A stretch of DNA of 64,000 bases, from assembly GCA_036971475.1 (NCBI GenBank), contig JBAIZL010000006.1, forward strand, positions 97,615,293 through 97,679,292, in the 5' to 3' direction. The stretch comes from Prosapia bicincta. Lineage: Eukaryota; Arthropoda; Insecta; Hemiptera; Cercopidae. Position numbers and translations under genes: made by a program. The stretch's first letter is position 1, and each line of letters starts with the position of its first letter. Shown here piece by piece: positions 1 to 10,760 of this stretch. The notes under the pieces are model-generated. The model saw only the letters and a program-made list of their open reading frames with translations. It did not search any database and was not told the DNA's origin.

Positions 1-165
1 AGAAATAACTTTTTTTTTTTTTAAATTATAAATTAAGTGTTACACTCAAGTTGAGATCTTCAAAATTGGGATTGGTTGAAAAGTATTTTTTCCTAAGGTG
101 TGGACAGAGTTACGGGTTGTGATTAATTATTCGTTTGTATTCACGTGTTTTTTTTGTATTTCCAG

Positions 166-249
166 GAGGAAGAGAACAAAAAACGACAGGAGTTAGAAAT
201 AATCTTAGCTGAAAACAACAGAAAAATTGAAGAAGCTCAGAAAAAATTA
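166..249 (+). CDS. ARGLU1: ARGLU1 internal exon (28 codons)
   Basis: Exon of 84 nt bounded by a pyrimidine-rich acceptor (tttttttgtatttccag) and a consensus GTAAGT donor. It encodes a helix beginning [11 protein letters not shown] and ending IEEAQKKL, matching the ARGLU1 segment EEL.RILE.NNRKI.EAQ.KL. Phase 0 at both ends. Confidence 0.88.
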
Positions 250-3200
250 GTAAGTGTAATTTTTATTTAACTTTTATTCTCAACATCATTAGCTCCCTAA
301 TGCAGATTTAACATTCTTTAAATATCTCTCTTCTTTAATGTCGCTTTGTTTAGTATTTGATTCTTTAAATGTTATCTGATATATTTGGCCCAGATACATT
401 TATTTATAATTCCAGCTATACAATATCTAGAGCACAGTGGTACCAATATATTACAGTGAAAATATTGAAGACAATCCCAGTACCACAAAAATAATAGAAA
501 ATATCAAATAATACAAGTTATTTAAGATTAAACCCTTATGTACATATTGATACCATGTTATCATCATCAGAGTGTCTTATTACTTACTTCTTGTTACGGA
601 TATCCAGCCTCAAGTGACGCCGATGATCCGATGTCCATGATAGATCGCTGCCGCCAGTGCCCATGCGGACTTGTCCAGGAATATTCTTCTCCACTCATCC
701 TTAATTAAAAACCTTAGTCTTTCTCTTCTACTATCTGATATTCGCAAGTATTCCAACAATAGTGCTGCAGGGTTTCTTCCACCTCGATGCAGGCTTTACA
801 GATTGGGGAGTCCGACAGGTTGAATTTTGTAAACTTTCCGTCACTATGTGACCTGTTCTGGCGCGGGCTGTGACTGTTGCCACCTGACGTGGTATGTTTC
901 TGTACCAGGATCTAGCATTTGGTTCAGGCTGTAAGTTGAAAAGATGTCTCCCAGTGGTCTCGTCTTGCCAACGCTTGATCCAGATGTCTCGAATGGTCCT
1001 AGCTGCATCTTTCTTCAATTTCAATAGTGAGGTTTGAGGAGGCATGACGGGTCCCATCGTAGCTGATTCTTTAGCGATGTTGTCTGCTTTTTCATTACCG
1101 AACACTCCGTAGTGGGCTGGAATCCACTGAATTGTAACTTTTTTCCCCAGCTGCTGCAATTTGAGAAATGTCACATGGATCGACTTCAGACGGAAAGCGA
1201 AGTCTGTGGGAAGTGGATTTTGGATTGCTTCCATCGCCGATTTAGAATCTGTTAAAATACAAAGTTCGTTGTCGTTGCTCTGCAAACAGTGTGTGAGTGC
1301 TGCTTGTAGTGCTATTAGCTCTGCATCCATACTGGAAGTGGAGTTGGATGGAATAAAGTATTCCTTCTTTGTTTTCTGATTGAAATATCCAGCACCGGGT
1401 TTGCCCTCGATCAAGTTCACTGAGCCATCGGTGTATATTTTTGTAGCTTGACTGTAAGTTGTGTTGATCATGTCGAGTGCCTCAGCCCGCAGCACTTCAG
1501 CAGTTTGGCTTTTGGTTGTATTTCCTGTGAGGTTGCTTTTTGTGTTAATAAGTGGCATTTTCCATGGGGCTAATGCATTGATAGCTGGTATAACCTCCGG
1601 TTTATTGTGAGACGCACCTGGGTCATACGAATTGCATCTGCTACTGAATGATTGTTTTATAGTGCATGGTGTAATTTCTTGTAATGGGTGTGTTTCAGAG
1701 AGACTTTGACATTGAAGATATTTATACCAACTTCTATGCATTATATATAAGTCAATCGGTTCAATTCCCGCCTCAACCTCCATAGCTGCAATGGGCGTAG
1801 TCCCCGGACATCCCAGACACAATCTCAGAGCTGCCGATTGAATTGCTCGGAGTTTATTAAGATGTGTTTTAGCGGCGCCTCCCCACACTTCGCCGCAGTA
1901 CATCATTTTTGTTCTGATGAACGTGGTGTATAAGGTGAGAAGCGTGACGGTATCTGCTCCCCATACTCTGCTTGCTATGACTCTGAGGATATTGAGACGA
2001 GCGGAGCATCTTTCGATCACTTCGTCAATGTGGTTTTTCCACCTCAGCTTTTTATCCGGTATGACGCCCAGGAGTTTTGGGCTTTCATTTTATTCATTCA
2101 AATGAAAGAGGGTCTTATTACAAAATTACAATCTAACAAACAAGAAGTTATAAAATAGAGTGACTCCAACCATTCTTTGTGGTCGCCATATATAGGTATG
2201 AGGTAAGCTCCGCCCTCGACCAACAAACAACGATCGGCCATCTTGAATCATATAGGCTATGTCAGAAAAGACTACACTTTAATAATAAATATGTAATATG
2301 AACTACACCTAATAACAATAAATAAAATAAAAAAACTAATTAAAATAATGCATCGTATTTGGAAAATGACTAATAAAGTGCAGAATATAGAGGTGAGTTA
2401 GGGATAGACCCTTTATCTGGATTCATTAATTTACTCTTTGCTTTGACTATAAAATTACTTTCATAACTATTGAGTAATTTTTTGGAGTTGATACTTATAG
2501 CTAAAATAACATGTTTATCTAAATCATGCTGATTACTAAGGACATGTTCTGCTACACTTGATTTTCAGGTCTATCATATTTAATATGTGAAAGATGTTCT
2601 TTATATATAGTTACAATTTTTCTTTTGGTTTGACTTATGTACATCTCATCACAAGTACTACAAATTATCTCATACATACCTGATTTTTCCAGCATTGGAA
2701 TTTTATCTTAAGGGTTACATAATAAATGTTAAAGTTTATTTTGACTTTGTAGGCAATTTAACATTTATCTTGTTAAAAATCGAATCTAACCCTTTTGTTA
2801 AAATATTATCAATAGGTAAGCTAATATAATTATTTTTTTAATCTTCTTTTTGAAGGTTGGTAAATATGCTTAAAACATATTTTGATCTTTGTTTTCTAGC
2901 AGTATTATCTACAATTTTTGTATCAAAATCGTTATATCTAGCTACTTCATTGATATAACTAATTTCTTTATAAAAACATCTAGGACTATGTGGTACATTG
3001 ATCGCTCTGTTTAAAAAACTGTTAAATGCTGCTATTTATGTGTATTCCAATGGTTGAAACTATTTAAAATATATCTATTATTGTTAGTAAGTTTCCTGTA
3101 AATTTCAAATTCTATTTTTTCATGATTTTTAATACATAGAATATATAAAAATGGTAATCAATCATTATTTTCTAATTCACAGGTAAATTTGATAGAATTG

Positions 3201-6200
3201 TGTATGATAAGTTGGTTTACAAAAACATCAACATTAGATTTACTATCAAAAGTAGCAAATACATCATCAACACATCTTAACCAAATTCTAGGAAAATACG
3301 TAATTCTATTCTTTAAGTTTTCGTCAAATCTTACTCATAAAAAGCTCAGCAATGAAAGGAGACAAACTATTACCCATAGCAGTTTCATCACATTGTTTAT
3401 AAAATTCATTATAAATTTAAAGAAATTTTGATAATACGTATTTCTATTAATTTTACATATTCGTTTATTTTAACAGGTTCAATGTTATTTTCCTTTAAAA
3501 AATCTTCAACTTACATTATAGTTTCTTTAACAGGAATGCTAGGAAACAACGAACTTACATCAAAAGATACCATAATCTCAGTACTAAGTTTTATATTCTT
3601 AATTTTGTTAAATTCTATGCCATTTTTAATAGGAAAAACACCACATTTTTCTTTTAAAGAAGTAAATTTATAGGCTAACCATTTCGATGCAGAGCATTGA
3701 TCGACAACTGATTCTCCCAAATCCTCTGATCTCGATCTGGACACAGAGAACTCTTGGAAGGCAATCACTAGTGCAACTGGAATTTGAGCACATAACCAAA
3801 CTAATAACTTCAAATTAAAGAAGTTGAGCTTCAAATTATTCATTATTTTTTTATTGATAGCATATAAAGTTCAAGGGACCAACCTAGAACCTCAAATTAT
3901 TGGCAAATTTAAATTAAACATGTTTAAATTATATATGTCCTACTGTATTTGACAATTTAGCATGTAACTGTTAATAGCGAATCAGTATAGAATTAATATG
4001 TAAGTTTTATTTGGGATGATGACCTAATAAGAAAGAGGCTCGACCTTTTATCCTGTCTCACCAAATAGACAGAAGAGTTTTAGAAGCATTTGGTTTGCAT
4101 GTATTTATCGGCTGATTAAAATATTTGTCCTATATGTTAGTCATGGAAAAGGGCCTGACAGATCTGATTTTGTTGAAATTAAATTTGTTTTAAAATCTTT
4201 CAAAAGGTATCCTTAAAAATAATTCAGTAGTATGAGGAAGTAAGAGACCATTCTGTTGTTGCCATAGTTTGAGAAGGTAAAAGACCTTTCTGTTTTTGCC
4301 ATAATTTGAGTAGGTAAGAGACCTTTCTGTTGTTGCTATAGTTTGAGAAGGTAAGAGACCATTCTGTTGTTGCCATAGTTTGAGAAGGTAAGAGACCTTT
4401 CGGTTTTTACCTTAATTTGAGGAGGCAAGAGACCTTTCTGTTGTTGCCGTAGTTTAAGAAGGTAAAAGACCATTCTGTTGTTGCCAAAGTTTGAGGAGAT
4501 AAGAGACCTTACTTGTTGCCATAGTTTGAGAAGGTAAGAGACCTTTCTGTTGTGGCCATAGTTTGAAGAGGTAAGAAACCTTACTATTGTTGCCATAGTA
4601 TGAGGAGGTAAGAGACCATTCTGTTGTTGCCATAGTTTGAGATGGTAAGAGACCTTTCTGTTTTTACCATAATTTGAGGAGGCAAGAGACCTTTCTGTTG
4701 TTGCCGTAGTTTAAGAAGGTAAAAGACCATTCTGTTGTTGCCAAAGTTTGAGGAGATAAGAGACCTTACTTGTTGCCATAGTTTGAGAAGGTAAGAGACC
4801 TTTCTGTTGTGGCCATAGTTTGAAGAGGTAAGAAACCTTACTATTGTTGCCATAGTATGAGGAGGTAAGAGACCATTCTGTTGTTGCCATAGTTTGAGAT
4901 GGTAAGAGACCTTTCTGTTTTTACCATAATTTGAGGAGGCAAGAGACCTTTCTGTTGTTGCCGTAGTTTGAGAAGGTAAGAGACCATTCTGTTGTTGCCA
5001 AAGTTTGAGGAGATAAGAGACATTTCTTGTTGCCATAGTTTGAGAAGGTAAGAGACCTTTCTGTTGTGGCCATAGTTTGATAAGGTAAGAAACCTTAATA
5101 TTGTTGCCATTGTATGAGGAGGTAAGAGACCTTTCTGTTTTTGCCATAATTTGAGTAGGTAAGAGACCTTAATATTGTTGCCATAGTATGAGGAGGGAGG
5201 TAAGAGACCATTCTGTTGTTGCCATAGTTTGAGAAGGTAAGAAACCACTTATTACTTTAACAGACAAATCAGTCTGTTGTTGCATTGTGACGATGTTCAT
5301 TTGCTGTAAGATTTGAATTGTCATTATGATTGACTTTTGATGGTGTTTTTTGTATTGTATTTCATACGAGTCACACCTTGTTACAATAAAAAAAAAAGTA
5401 CTATAATGATACGATTTTGGTTTAAAAATGTGCTGGTTAATAGAATGCTCTGAATGATATAATGCCATATAAAAGAGCTTTTACTGTAATAGGAATTCAC
5501 ATTTTTTAATATAGTAACTTCATTAACGTTGTATAATACCAGTCTTGGTAAAATTGCTTTAAAATTAATTATTTTAATTTCCTAATAAATTGGTTTGAAT
5601 AATTGGCCATGTTGGTTTATTTATCTTCAATTTTTACTATAATAAATGATGTTCAACTAAGTGAATATGTAAGGTCTTAATTGCTGATGCTTTCGAAACA
5701 ATCGTTCCTTTTACGAAGCCAAGTCTTTACTGGCAGCGTCCCTGCTAGGTACAAAGGTTGTCGGTGTGAGGTTTATGAGTGTAGAGGGGGTGGGTTAGTT
5801 GGTTGTATGCTATGTAATGGAACAGGGTGTTGGCTTCTAAATGTGTATGGTCATTTAATATGTTTTCTTTATCTGTTGCGTAGTGTTTGTATAGAGAGAG
5901 AAATGGTAAATTGAAGGTAATTTGATTTATATTTTGCCACTTAGTATTGTGATTCTGTCATATGTTAAACATATTTATATTAATTATAATTATAAAATAA
6001 AGAGTAACTAAAATAAAATTTTTGTTTAGTTATGGGAGCCGACAGAACTTCATGGGAAAATAGCTCTAATAGTAATCATATAAAATGGCCGAAAAGTCCA
6101 AGTGTTAACGTGAACACAGATAGTGAAATAACAACCTTTTGATAAATTTGTAAAAAAATTGCATATGATTTTAACTTGTGTGATGAATATTCTATATTTA

Positions 6201-6502
6201 AAGTTTTTAATAATTCTATTATGATTATGAATAGTTTGTATTGTGCTCTATTCTTAAATAGGAAAATTTATTAATTAAAAGGGTAAATATTTCCTACATC
6301 TTGGATTTATGTGTTTCTATTGATTGATTATTTACAGGCAGAAGAAAGGCTAGCTATGGTTGAAGAACAACGGAAAATTGACGAAGAAAGACAAAGGTTA
6401 CGAAAAGATAATGAAAGAAGGTTAAAGGAAGAACAGAAAAAAATCCTGGGGAAAAACAATTCTAGACCTAAATTATCATTTTCACTAAAACCTGCTTTGT
6501 AG
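166..6502 (+). CDS. ARGLU1: ARGLU1 homologue, 3' part of the gene (two exons, 5' end outside window)
   Basis: Two exons, 166-249 and 6338-6502, join in phase 0 and give 82 residues of charged coiled-coil ending in the C-terminal signature [10 protein letters not shown] that is typical of arginine/glutamate-rich protein 1. ARGLU1 is known from vertebrates as a nuclear coactivator (Mediator-linked) and splicing modulator; the Glu/Arg-rich helix is the part present here, while the Arg/Ser-rich N-terminus lies upstream of base 1. Splice sites are canonical: AG at 164-165, GT at 250-251 (GTAAGT), AG at 6336-6337, stop TAG at 6500-6502. The 6.1-kb intron between them has been filled by transposons and a minisatellite, all apparently non-coding for this gene. 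Identification rests on protein recognition, not on a search; confidence is high because the tail motif and the alternating E/K/R pattern both fit. Confidence 0.9.
421..587 (-). repeat. Penelope-like element terminal repeat (family F), distal part
   Basis: Read on the - strand this matches the stand-alone copy at 47840-48130: shared words include CTGATGATGAT, TGTACATAAGGGTTTAATC and a downstream GTGGTA(C/T)TGGG block. It contains a decayed hammerhead motif at 541-585 in which CTGATGA and the ATGTACAT palindrome survive but GAA has become AAT, so it should be inactive. Its other part lies at 2105-2160; the LINE at 588-2105 split the two. Confidence 0.65.
588..2105 (-). mobile_element. 5'-truncated LINE (RNase H-bearing) inserted in a Penelope-like element
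   Basis: Begins, on the - strand, in the reverse-transcriptase thumb region and runs through RNase H and a C-terminal zinc motif. It is flanked by near-identical copies of TAATAAGACNCTCT: about 2113-2126 on one side and 571-585 on the other. These read as a 14-bp target-site duplication of the Penelope terminal repeat. The 3' end lacks a long poly(A) and finishes with a TAAC/GTAA-rich tail. Confidence 0.7.
714..2087 (-). pseudogene. LINE ORF2 fragment: RT thumb, RNase H, CCHC tail
   Basis: The open frame carries PKLLGV (RT thumb start), then an RNase H domain: [32 protein letters not shown] and [20 protein letters not shown], giving the D-E-D-D catalytic set. A one-base loss near 830 shifts the frame. 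Beyond it the other frame shows C-x2-C and H-x-Y-C residues ([16 protein letters not shown]) and a TAA at 714-716, the expected end of the protein. Because the frame opens without a Met and has no EN or RT palm, this is a 5'-truncated dead copy. It is divergent from the LINE at 20872 and therefore a different family of the I/Jockey/R1 superfamily. Confidence 0.8.
2106..3860 (-). pseudogene. Penelope-like retroelement: degenerate RT plus GIY-YIG endonuclease
   Basis: On the - strand the order is RT then GIY-YIG, the Penelope arrangement. Near 3511-3560 is [15 protein letters not shown], the RT motif with the first catalytic Asp. Around 3255-3285 is [10 protein letters not shown], the YxDD box with Tyr changed to Cys. 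Then comes the LPFL...YRK...HK region typical of Penelope RT. At 2570-2680 the sequence [20 protein letters not shown] is the GIY-YIG endonuclease start, with the Gly of YIG changed to Ser. Several stops and frameshifts break it. Downstream it runs into the family F terminal repeat (2105-2160, continued at 587-421 past the nested LINE), which ties that repeat to a Penelope element. Confidence 0.75.
3861..4230. other. ARGLU1 intron, no recognisable feature
   Basis: AT-rich sequence with frequent stops in all frames; nothing identified. Confidence 0.6.
4231..5247. repeat. 37-bp minisatellite with a 257-bp higher-order unit
   Basis: About 27 copies of a 37-bp unit resembling GTAAGAGACCTTTCTGTTG followed by TTGCCATAGTTTGAGAAG. 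One unit per cycle is 2 bp shorter, so seven units make 257 bp; the blocks starting at about 4337, 4594 and 4851 repeat with that spacing. Because 37 is not a multiple of 3 and the - strand unit lacks stops, long open frames appear in all three - strand frames; these are repeat artefacts. Confidence 0.92.
5248..6337. other. ARGLU1 intron, distal part
   Basis: AT-rich. At about 5930-6030 the - strand resembles the dispersed repeat at 9505-9640 (shared TGACAGAATCACAATA). Nothing else recognised; the open frame at 5681-5914 has no family resemblance. Confidence 0.5.
6338..6502 (+). CDS. ARGLU1: ARGLU1 terminal coding exon (54 codons plus stop)
   Basis: Acceptor tttacag at 6331-6337, then 54 codons starting [18 protein letters not shown] and ending SFSLKPAL, stop TAG. 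The AEE.L..VEEQRKI.EER motif and the [12 protein letters not shown] tail are the diagnostic C-terminus of ARGLU1. The Met-initiated reading frame that begins upstream at 6311 runs through intron and is not the true start. Confidence 0.92.
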   Translation, partial: AEERLAMVEEQRKIDEERQRLRKDNERRLKEEQKKILGKNNSRPKLSFSLKPAL

Positions 6503-6565
6503 TGAAATATAGTTACTTTGAAGTGTTCGGAAAACTGTATAGTCTATTTATATGGATACCGATGT

Positions 6566-6571
6566 AATAAA
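6566..6571 (+). terminator. Candidate poly(A) signal of ARGLU1
   Basis: AATAAA 64 nt after the ARGLU1 stop codon; first canonical signal downstream and a plausible 3' end for a short 3' UTR. Other AATAAA-like words occur later in this AT-rich sequence. Confidence 0.5.
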
Positions 6572-7383
6572 TTCGTTCAATTTTAATGTTTTTTTCTATA
6601 AGTGGTAAATACCAAATATTTATACTTTATTAGAAAAACAAAAATTTTGGTTTGTGTTTTGTTAAAGACTTTTTTTTGACTTGATTAACAATGGCTTTTA
6701 GCAAGTTTGTATTCTATCTCTCATTCTAAGATTTTATATTTAAATGTTTATTTATAAAATATCAGCAAGAAAGTTAAAAAAATATTAAAACTTTTAAAAT
6801 TTACTTTGTATATACTTAGGATTGTACCTAAGCTGTATGTACGTTGTAAAAATGGTTATGAATATAATTTTTTAAGTTTTGAAAATACTAAAAAGAAAAT
6901 AATTTTTGTATATATTTTGACTGTTGAATCAGTGAATTAGTTTTTAAATATATTAATTTTACACTAAAGATATTTTGGGCCCAATATTATTCACTTTTAA
7001 TAGATTCATTCTAATAATTTTGAAAATGTCAATTGTTTGAAAAATATTTAGGGTTTAAAGCAAAGTACCTGTTTGATTAACTAAAACACTATTAAGAAGT
7101 TAGTTAGATAAATAAGAGATAATTCAATAGAAAAGAATTTTTCTTAATATACATATCTCATCCTTTGGAAAAACAATCATAATTTTTTTTATTGGGTCCA
7201 AAATTAAATCCTAGTTTTATTTTTAAAACTAACAGCGTTTTAAATTTAAAAAAAAAGATATATCGTAATTAAACCTTTCTGTCAATAACCAGGCTCTGCA
7301 TGAATGTTATTTCTAGAAAGTAACCAGTTTTATGGTCATGTGTGGTCATCTATTTAAAACAAGATTTTTCTTAGTATGTAGAA
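6572..7383. other. Intergenic, downstream of ARGLU1
   Basis: Very AT-rich, no coding potential seen; may include residual 3' UTR. Confidence 0.5.
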
Positions 7384-7436
7384 ATAGATAGATAAAGAGA
7401 GAGATAGATAGATAGAGAGAGAGTGAGAGAATGAGA
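7384..7436. repeat. GATA/GA microsatellite
   Basis: Alternating TAGA and GAGA tetramers and dimers, imperfect. Confidence 0.9.
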
Positions 7437-7524
7437 TTGTTTAGGGGTACTTTAATAAGATTTTATATAAACCTCTTTAGAAAATTACTTTGAATTAGAG
7501 ACTGAGAGACTTAGTTTTATAATA

Positions 7525-7975
7525 CAGTAAAGCGTCAAAAATCCGTATCAGTTGAGGTTTGGACCCATCTGACCTAGATTATCCGGATTTACAAACGATC
7601 TTTAAAATACTGTGTATTATTGATATTTAATTAACTTTAATATATTTTAATGTTTAAAGTATCGTGTAAGTTTGAATTCAACCAGTAGTTATTACAAGAT
7701 AGATCTCAGAGGGCCTACGTTACAAATCAATGAAAGAACATATAATGCACATACATAGCGCAGAAAGCGAGAAAACATACCGGTACCAATTTATTAAGTG
7801 AAAAAGTCCTTTATTGTTTTATGAACAAAAGTTGACGCACATTTCTTTGCAGCTATTTATATTTAATGATACACTTAGTTTAGATATGTATTTCAGTGGC
7901 ATCAAGTGAACTCTGAAACCATGATCCAAAATGCGAAGCTGGGTTTTTGAGGTCCGGATTATTGACGCTCTGCTG
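7525..7975. mobile_element. Tigger/pogo-type non-autonomous DNA element
   Basis: Terminal inverted repeats CAGTAAAGCGTCAAAAATCC at the left and CGGATTATTGACGCTCTGCTG (read inverted) at the right match at about 18 of 21 positions. TA dinucleotides flank both ends (7523-7524, 7976-7977), as in Tc1/mariner/pogo insertions. 451 bp, no transposase. The CAGTA...TCCG ends are typical of Tigger-type elements; compare 12731 and 17648. Confidence 0.8.
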
Positions 7976-8104
7976 TAATTCTGGGGTCTAAATTCTTAAC
8001 ACACATAAAAATGTAAAAAAAGAAAAAAACAGAAACACTGAGATATTTCAAGACTTTTATCTTCTTCTTTACTCAGATGATAGCTGTATCTATGTAATTA
8101 CCTC

Positions 8105-8158
8105 TCACACACACACGCACGCACACACACACACACACACGCGCGCGGCGCACGCACG
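8105..8158. repeat. CA/CG microsatellite
   Basis: (CA)n with CGCG interruptions. Confidence 0.9.
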
Positions 8159-8281
8159 AGGCTCGTTCAGAAAGCAATTTGCTTTTCCATTTAGTTGTTG
8201 AATATAATGATGTAACGACAAGTGGTCGAATTTTATTCATTAGGTACTGAAAAGCTTGTGGCTAATATGATGAATGCTTAA

Positions 8282-8896
8282 CCCTTAGCACGCGGGACAT
8301 ATAAACGGCAAGTAACAGATTACGTGCTATTAGATAAAAAAAAAACTTTTTTGCGAAATGTTCACAGTTCTATTTAATTCTGAGTTCCTAAAGATGTATA
8401 TGAACAAAAAAAATTATAAACTAGTTATTTTTATAATTTTTAATGTTTTTACTCTAGGTATTTCAAGATATCAATAAATCCATTTAAAATAAAATTAAAG
8501 TAACTAAAATTATTATTCACCAAATTATAAACAATAAATTATTCTTACAGTACAAACAAAGGCCACTCATGTAAACAGTAAACAGCTATAGCAATCACAA
8601 TGCCAACACAAAATACGACACTTGGCAGACGCTGCGTCCTGCCGAGAATATCCGTCATACGCGCATGCATAGACCACGTAATAACAACAGAATGTGGATC
8701 GGTAACACGTGGCCAAGAACAATAAACGTAGCAGTGGAGATTATTTACACCAAACAAACATTGTCACATTGTAATGGACTTTAAACAAACAACTAGGACT
8801 TCCATAAACAAAATATTGTAAATACGTGATTTCTCGTAATACGCAGTAGCAGAGATTTTAGCCTTACGAGAAATCACGTTATACGCGTGCAAAAGG
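8282..8896. mobile_element. piggyBac-type non-autonomous element
   Basis: Flanked by TTAA at 8278-8281 and 8897-8900. Ends CCCTTAGCACGCG and, inverted, CCTTTTGCACGCG form 13-bp terminal inverted repeats. A subterminal inverted repeat (ACGTGATTTCTCGTAAT against TTACGAGAAATCACGT) sits near the right end. TTAA duplication plus CCY... ends is the piggyBac signature. The internal - strand frame of 70 codons resembles no transposase. Confidence 0.8.
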
Positions 8897-8900
8897 TTAA

Positions 8901-9504
8901 ATGTAAATTGTAATTATGTAGGAAAATACTTGAGATTACATTTTTAAATGTAAATATTAAATAAGCTTTAAATGTATATAGTAGGCTTTTATTTATAAAA
9001 ACAACTTGCTTTTTAAACGACCTTAGTATACTGTAGATGAAATTGAAGAAATTTTTGTTTGCCATCAGTAGAAACATATTCATATTTAAAAATATTTGCA
9101 CTAATAGTGAACACTTTATAAAAAGTAATTCCATAATTATTCTTTGATAAGAAACTTAAATAATAAACAAACACACACATGCATACACACTAACACTCTG
9201 ATTAAGTCTGGTAGTGGTCAAATCTTGTTTTATTTATTGGTTAGATAAAAGATTTATGGAATTAGTTTTATAACAATCCGGTCTTTTGCCTATATTAATA
9301 GGCATATAGAAAAAACATAGAACAAATATTTAGGGAAACCCCAAATATTCACGTGCCTTGGAAGAAACTGAGAGATATGGAACTAAAAAACAAGAAATTA
9401 CAGGGATGTGTGTATAAATATTTATAGATATAAGTCGTAAACAATGAAAGAATGGAAAAGGAAGTAGAGAAAATCAAAACAAGTAATATATAAGACATTT
9501 ATTA
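8901..9504. other. Intergenic, nothing recognised
   Basis: AT-rich, short (CA)n at 9169-9190; no gene-like signal. Confidence 0.5.
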
Positions 9505-10130
9505 AGGTCAATCCTTACTTAGTTCACAAAGAAAGATTTTATTTTAGTTATGTTTTATTAGATAATTACAATTACAATAAATATGTATATAAATATGACA
9601 GAATCACAATATTAAATGACAAAATAAAAGGTGAAATGAATTATTAAAATTATCCAAGCCTAAAGGGTGTAATTGTTTTTAAAGCATTATTTACAATATT
9701 GTGTGGTAATCATGGCAACAGTTTTTGACAACGTCGATAGGAAAAGAAGGAGGACGGAAGGGTTGTAGAATGGAGGTTTAGATAATCAAGTGGGGGCAAA
9801 AAAATTCATTTACTCTAAGAAAAACATTCCTACTTATGGGCAAGTTGGCTAAGTGCCAGAGTGCTGGATCTCAAGCATGTAGTCACAGTTAAAATCCAAC
9901 CTAGACATTTTTAAATTAAAAATAATGAATTAGTATTTGAAAAAAAACTATATTAACATCAAGTGTTATCGACTTCATGTTAAAAAAAAAATGTATTTGA
10001 ACTTGAGTAGATGAATAAAAAGTATTATATTAACTATTGAAAATTTGAACAAGACATACATATATAGAAATATGGTGAATTAATAGTAGGAACTGAAAAA
10101 AAACAAACAGTATGCATTGATAATTTTCTT
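9505..10130. repeat. Dispersed repeat family R, copy 1
   Basis: Two blocks (9505-9620 and 9885-10130) match the copies at 19945 and 54890. Shared words include ATTTGAACTTGAGT.GATGAATAAAAAG, GATTGAAAATTTGAA.AAGA and a poly(A) stretch. Class unknown: no ORF, no clear terminal repeats. Confidence 0.6.
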
Positions 10131-10760
10131 GGGCATGGGATATTTTTTGTTGTAGTTAAAGGCTATTAAAGCTATATTAGTATTTGTTTTCAGTGTCAGC
10201 TGGTTTATTATTAACAGTTCTAATCCATGGAGGTTTATAATAGAATACATGTAAAGTTGTGATTGATATCTTGATTTTCTATATTAACAATCCTGGTTAT
10301 TGACATTTGGGTTAAAGAAGACAGGTAATGATTTTATGTATATTTCTTTTAAGATAAAAAGTAGTAACCAATATATAGTTTTGTGAAATTATAAGGTATA
10401 TCTGTAGCCAATTTTCTATGCAAGTATTTCACTGTACGGAGTTCCGCCTAAATTATGGGAAGTAATCTCAAATTATACTGGATCTTGAAACAAAAGAGTA
10501 TTCTTGTCTTACTGTTTTTTTCAGGTATTTAAATTTTTGTGAAAGTATAACTGCCAAAATAGATAGGGTCAAATTTTTGTATTTGTTTTTAAGTGCCCTA
10601 TGATTATAAATTGTTATTGAGTTTGTGGAAAAAATCCAAAAGAAACATACTCTTGTACAAGTGGGTGCTATAATTTTTTAAGTATTTTTTTGAGAAATAA
10701 GATACCAGGCCCTTTTTATGTACCAAACAGCATAAGTTAAATTTGGAAGATGTTTATTAA
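10131..10760. other. Intergenic, nothing recognised
   Basis: AT-rich, many short homopolymers. Confidence 0.5.

Noticed and set aside
4336..5248. Long - strand open frames across 4.3-5.2 kb
   Set aside because: They are readings of the 37-bp minisatellite in three frames; no codon-level signal.
8545..8757. 70-codon - strand frame in the piggyBac-type element
   Set aside because: Hydrophobic but not recognisable; the element is too short to encode a transposase.
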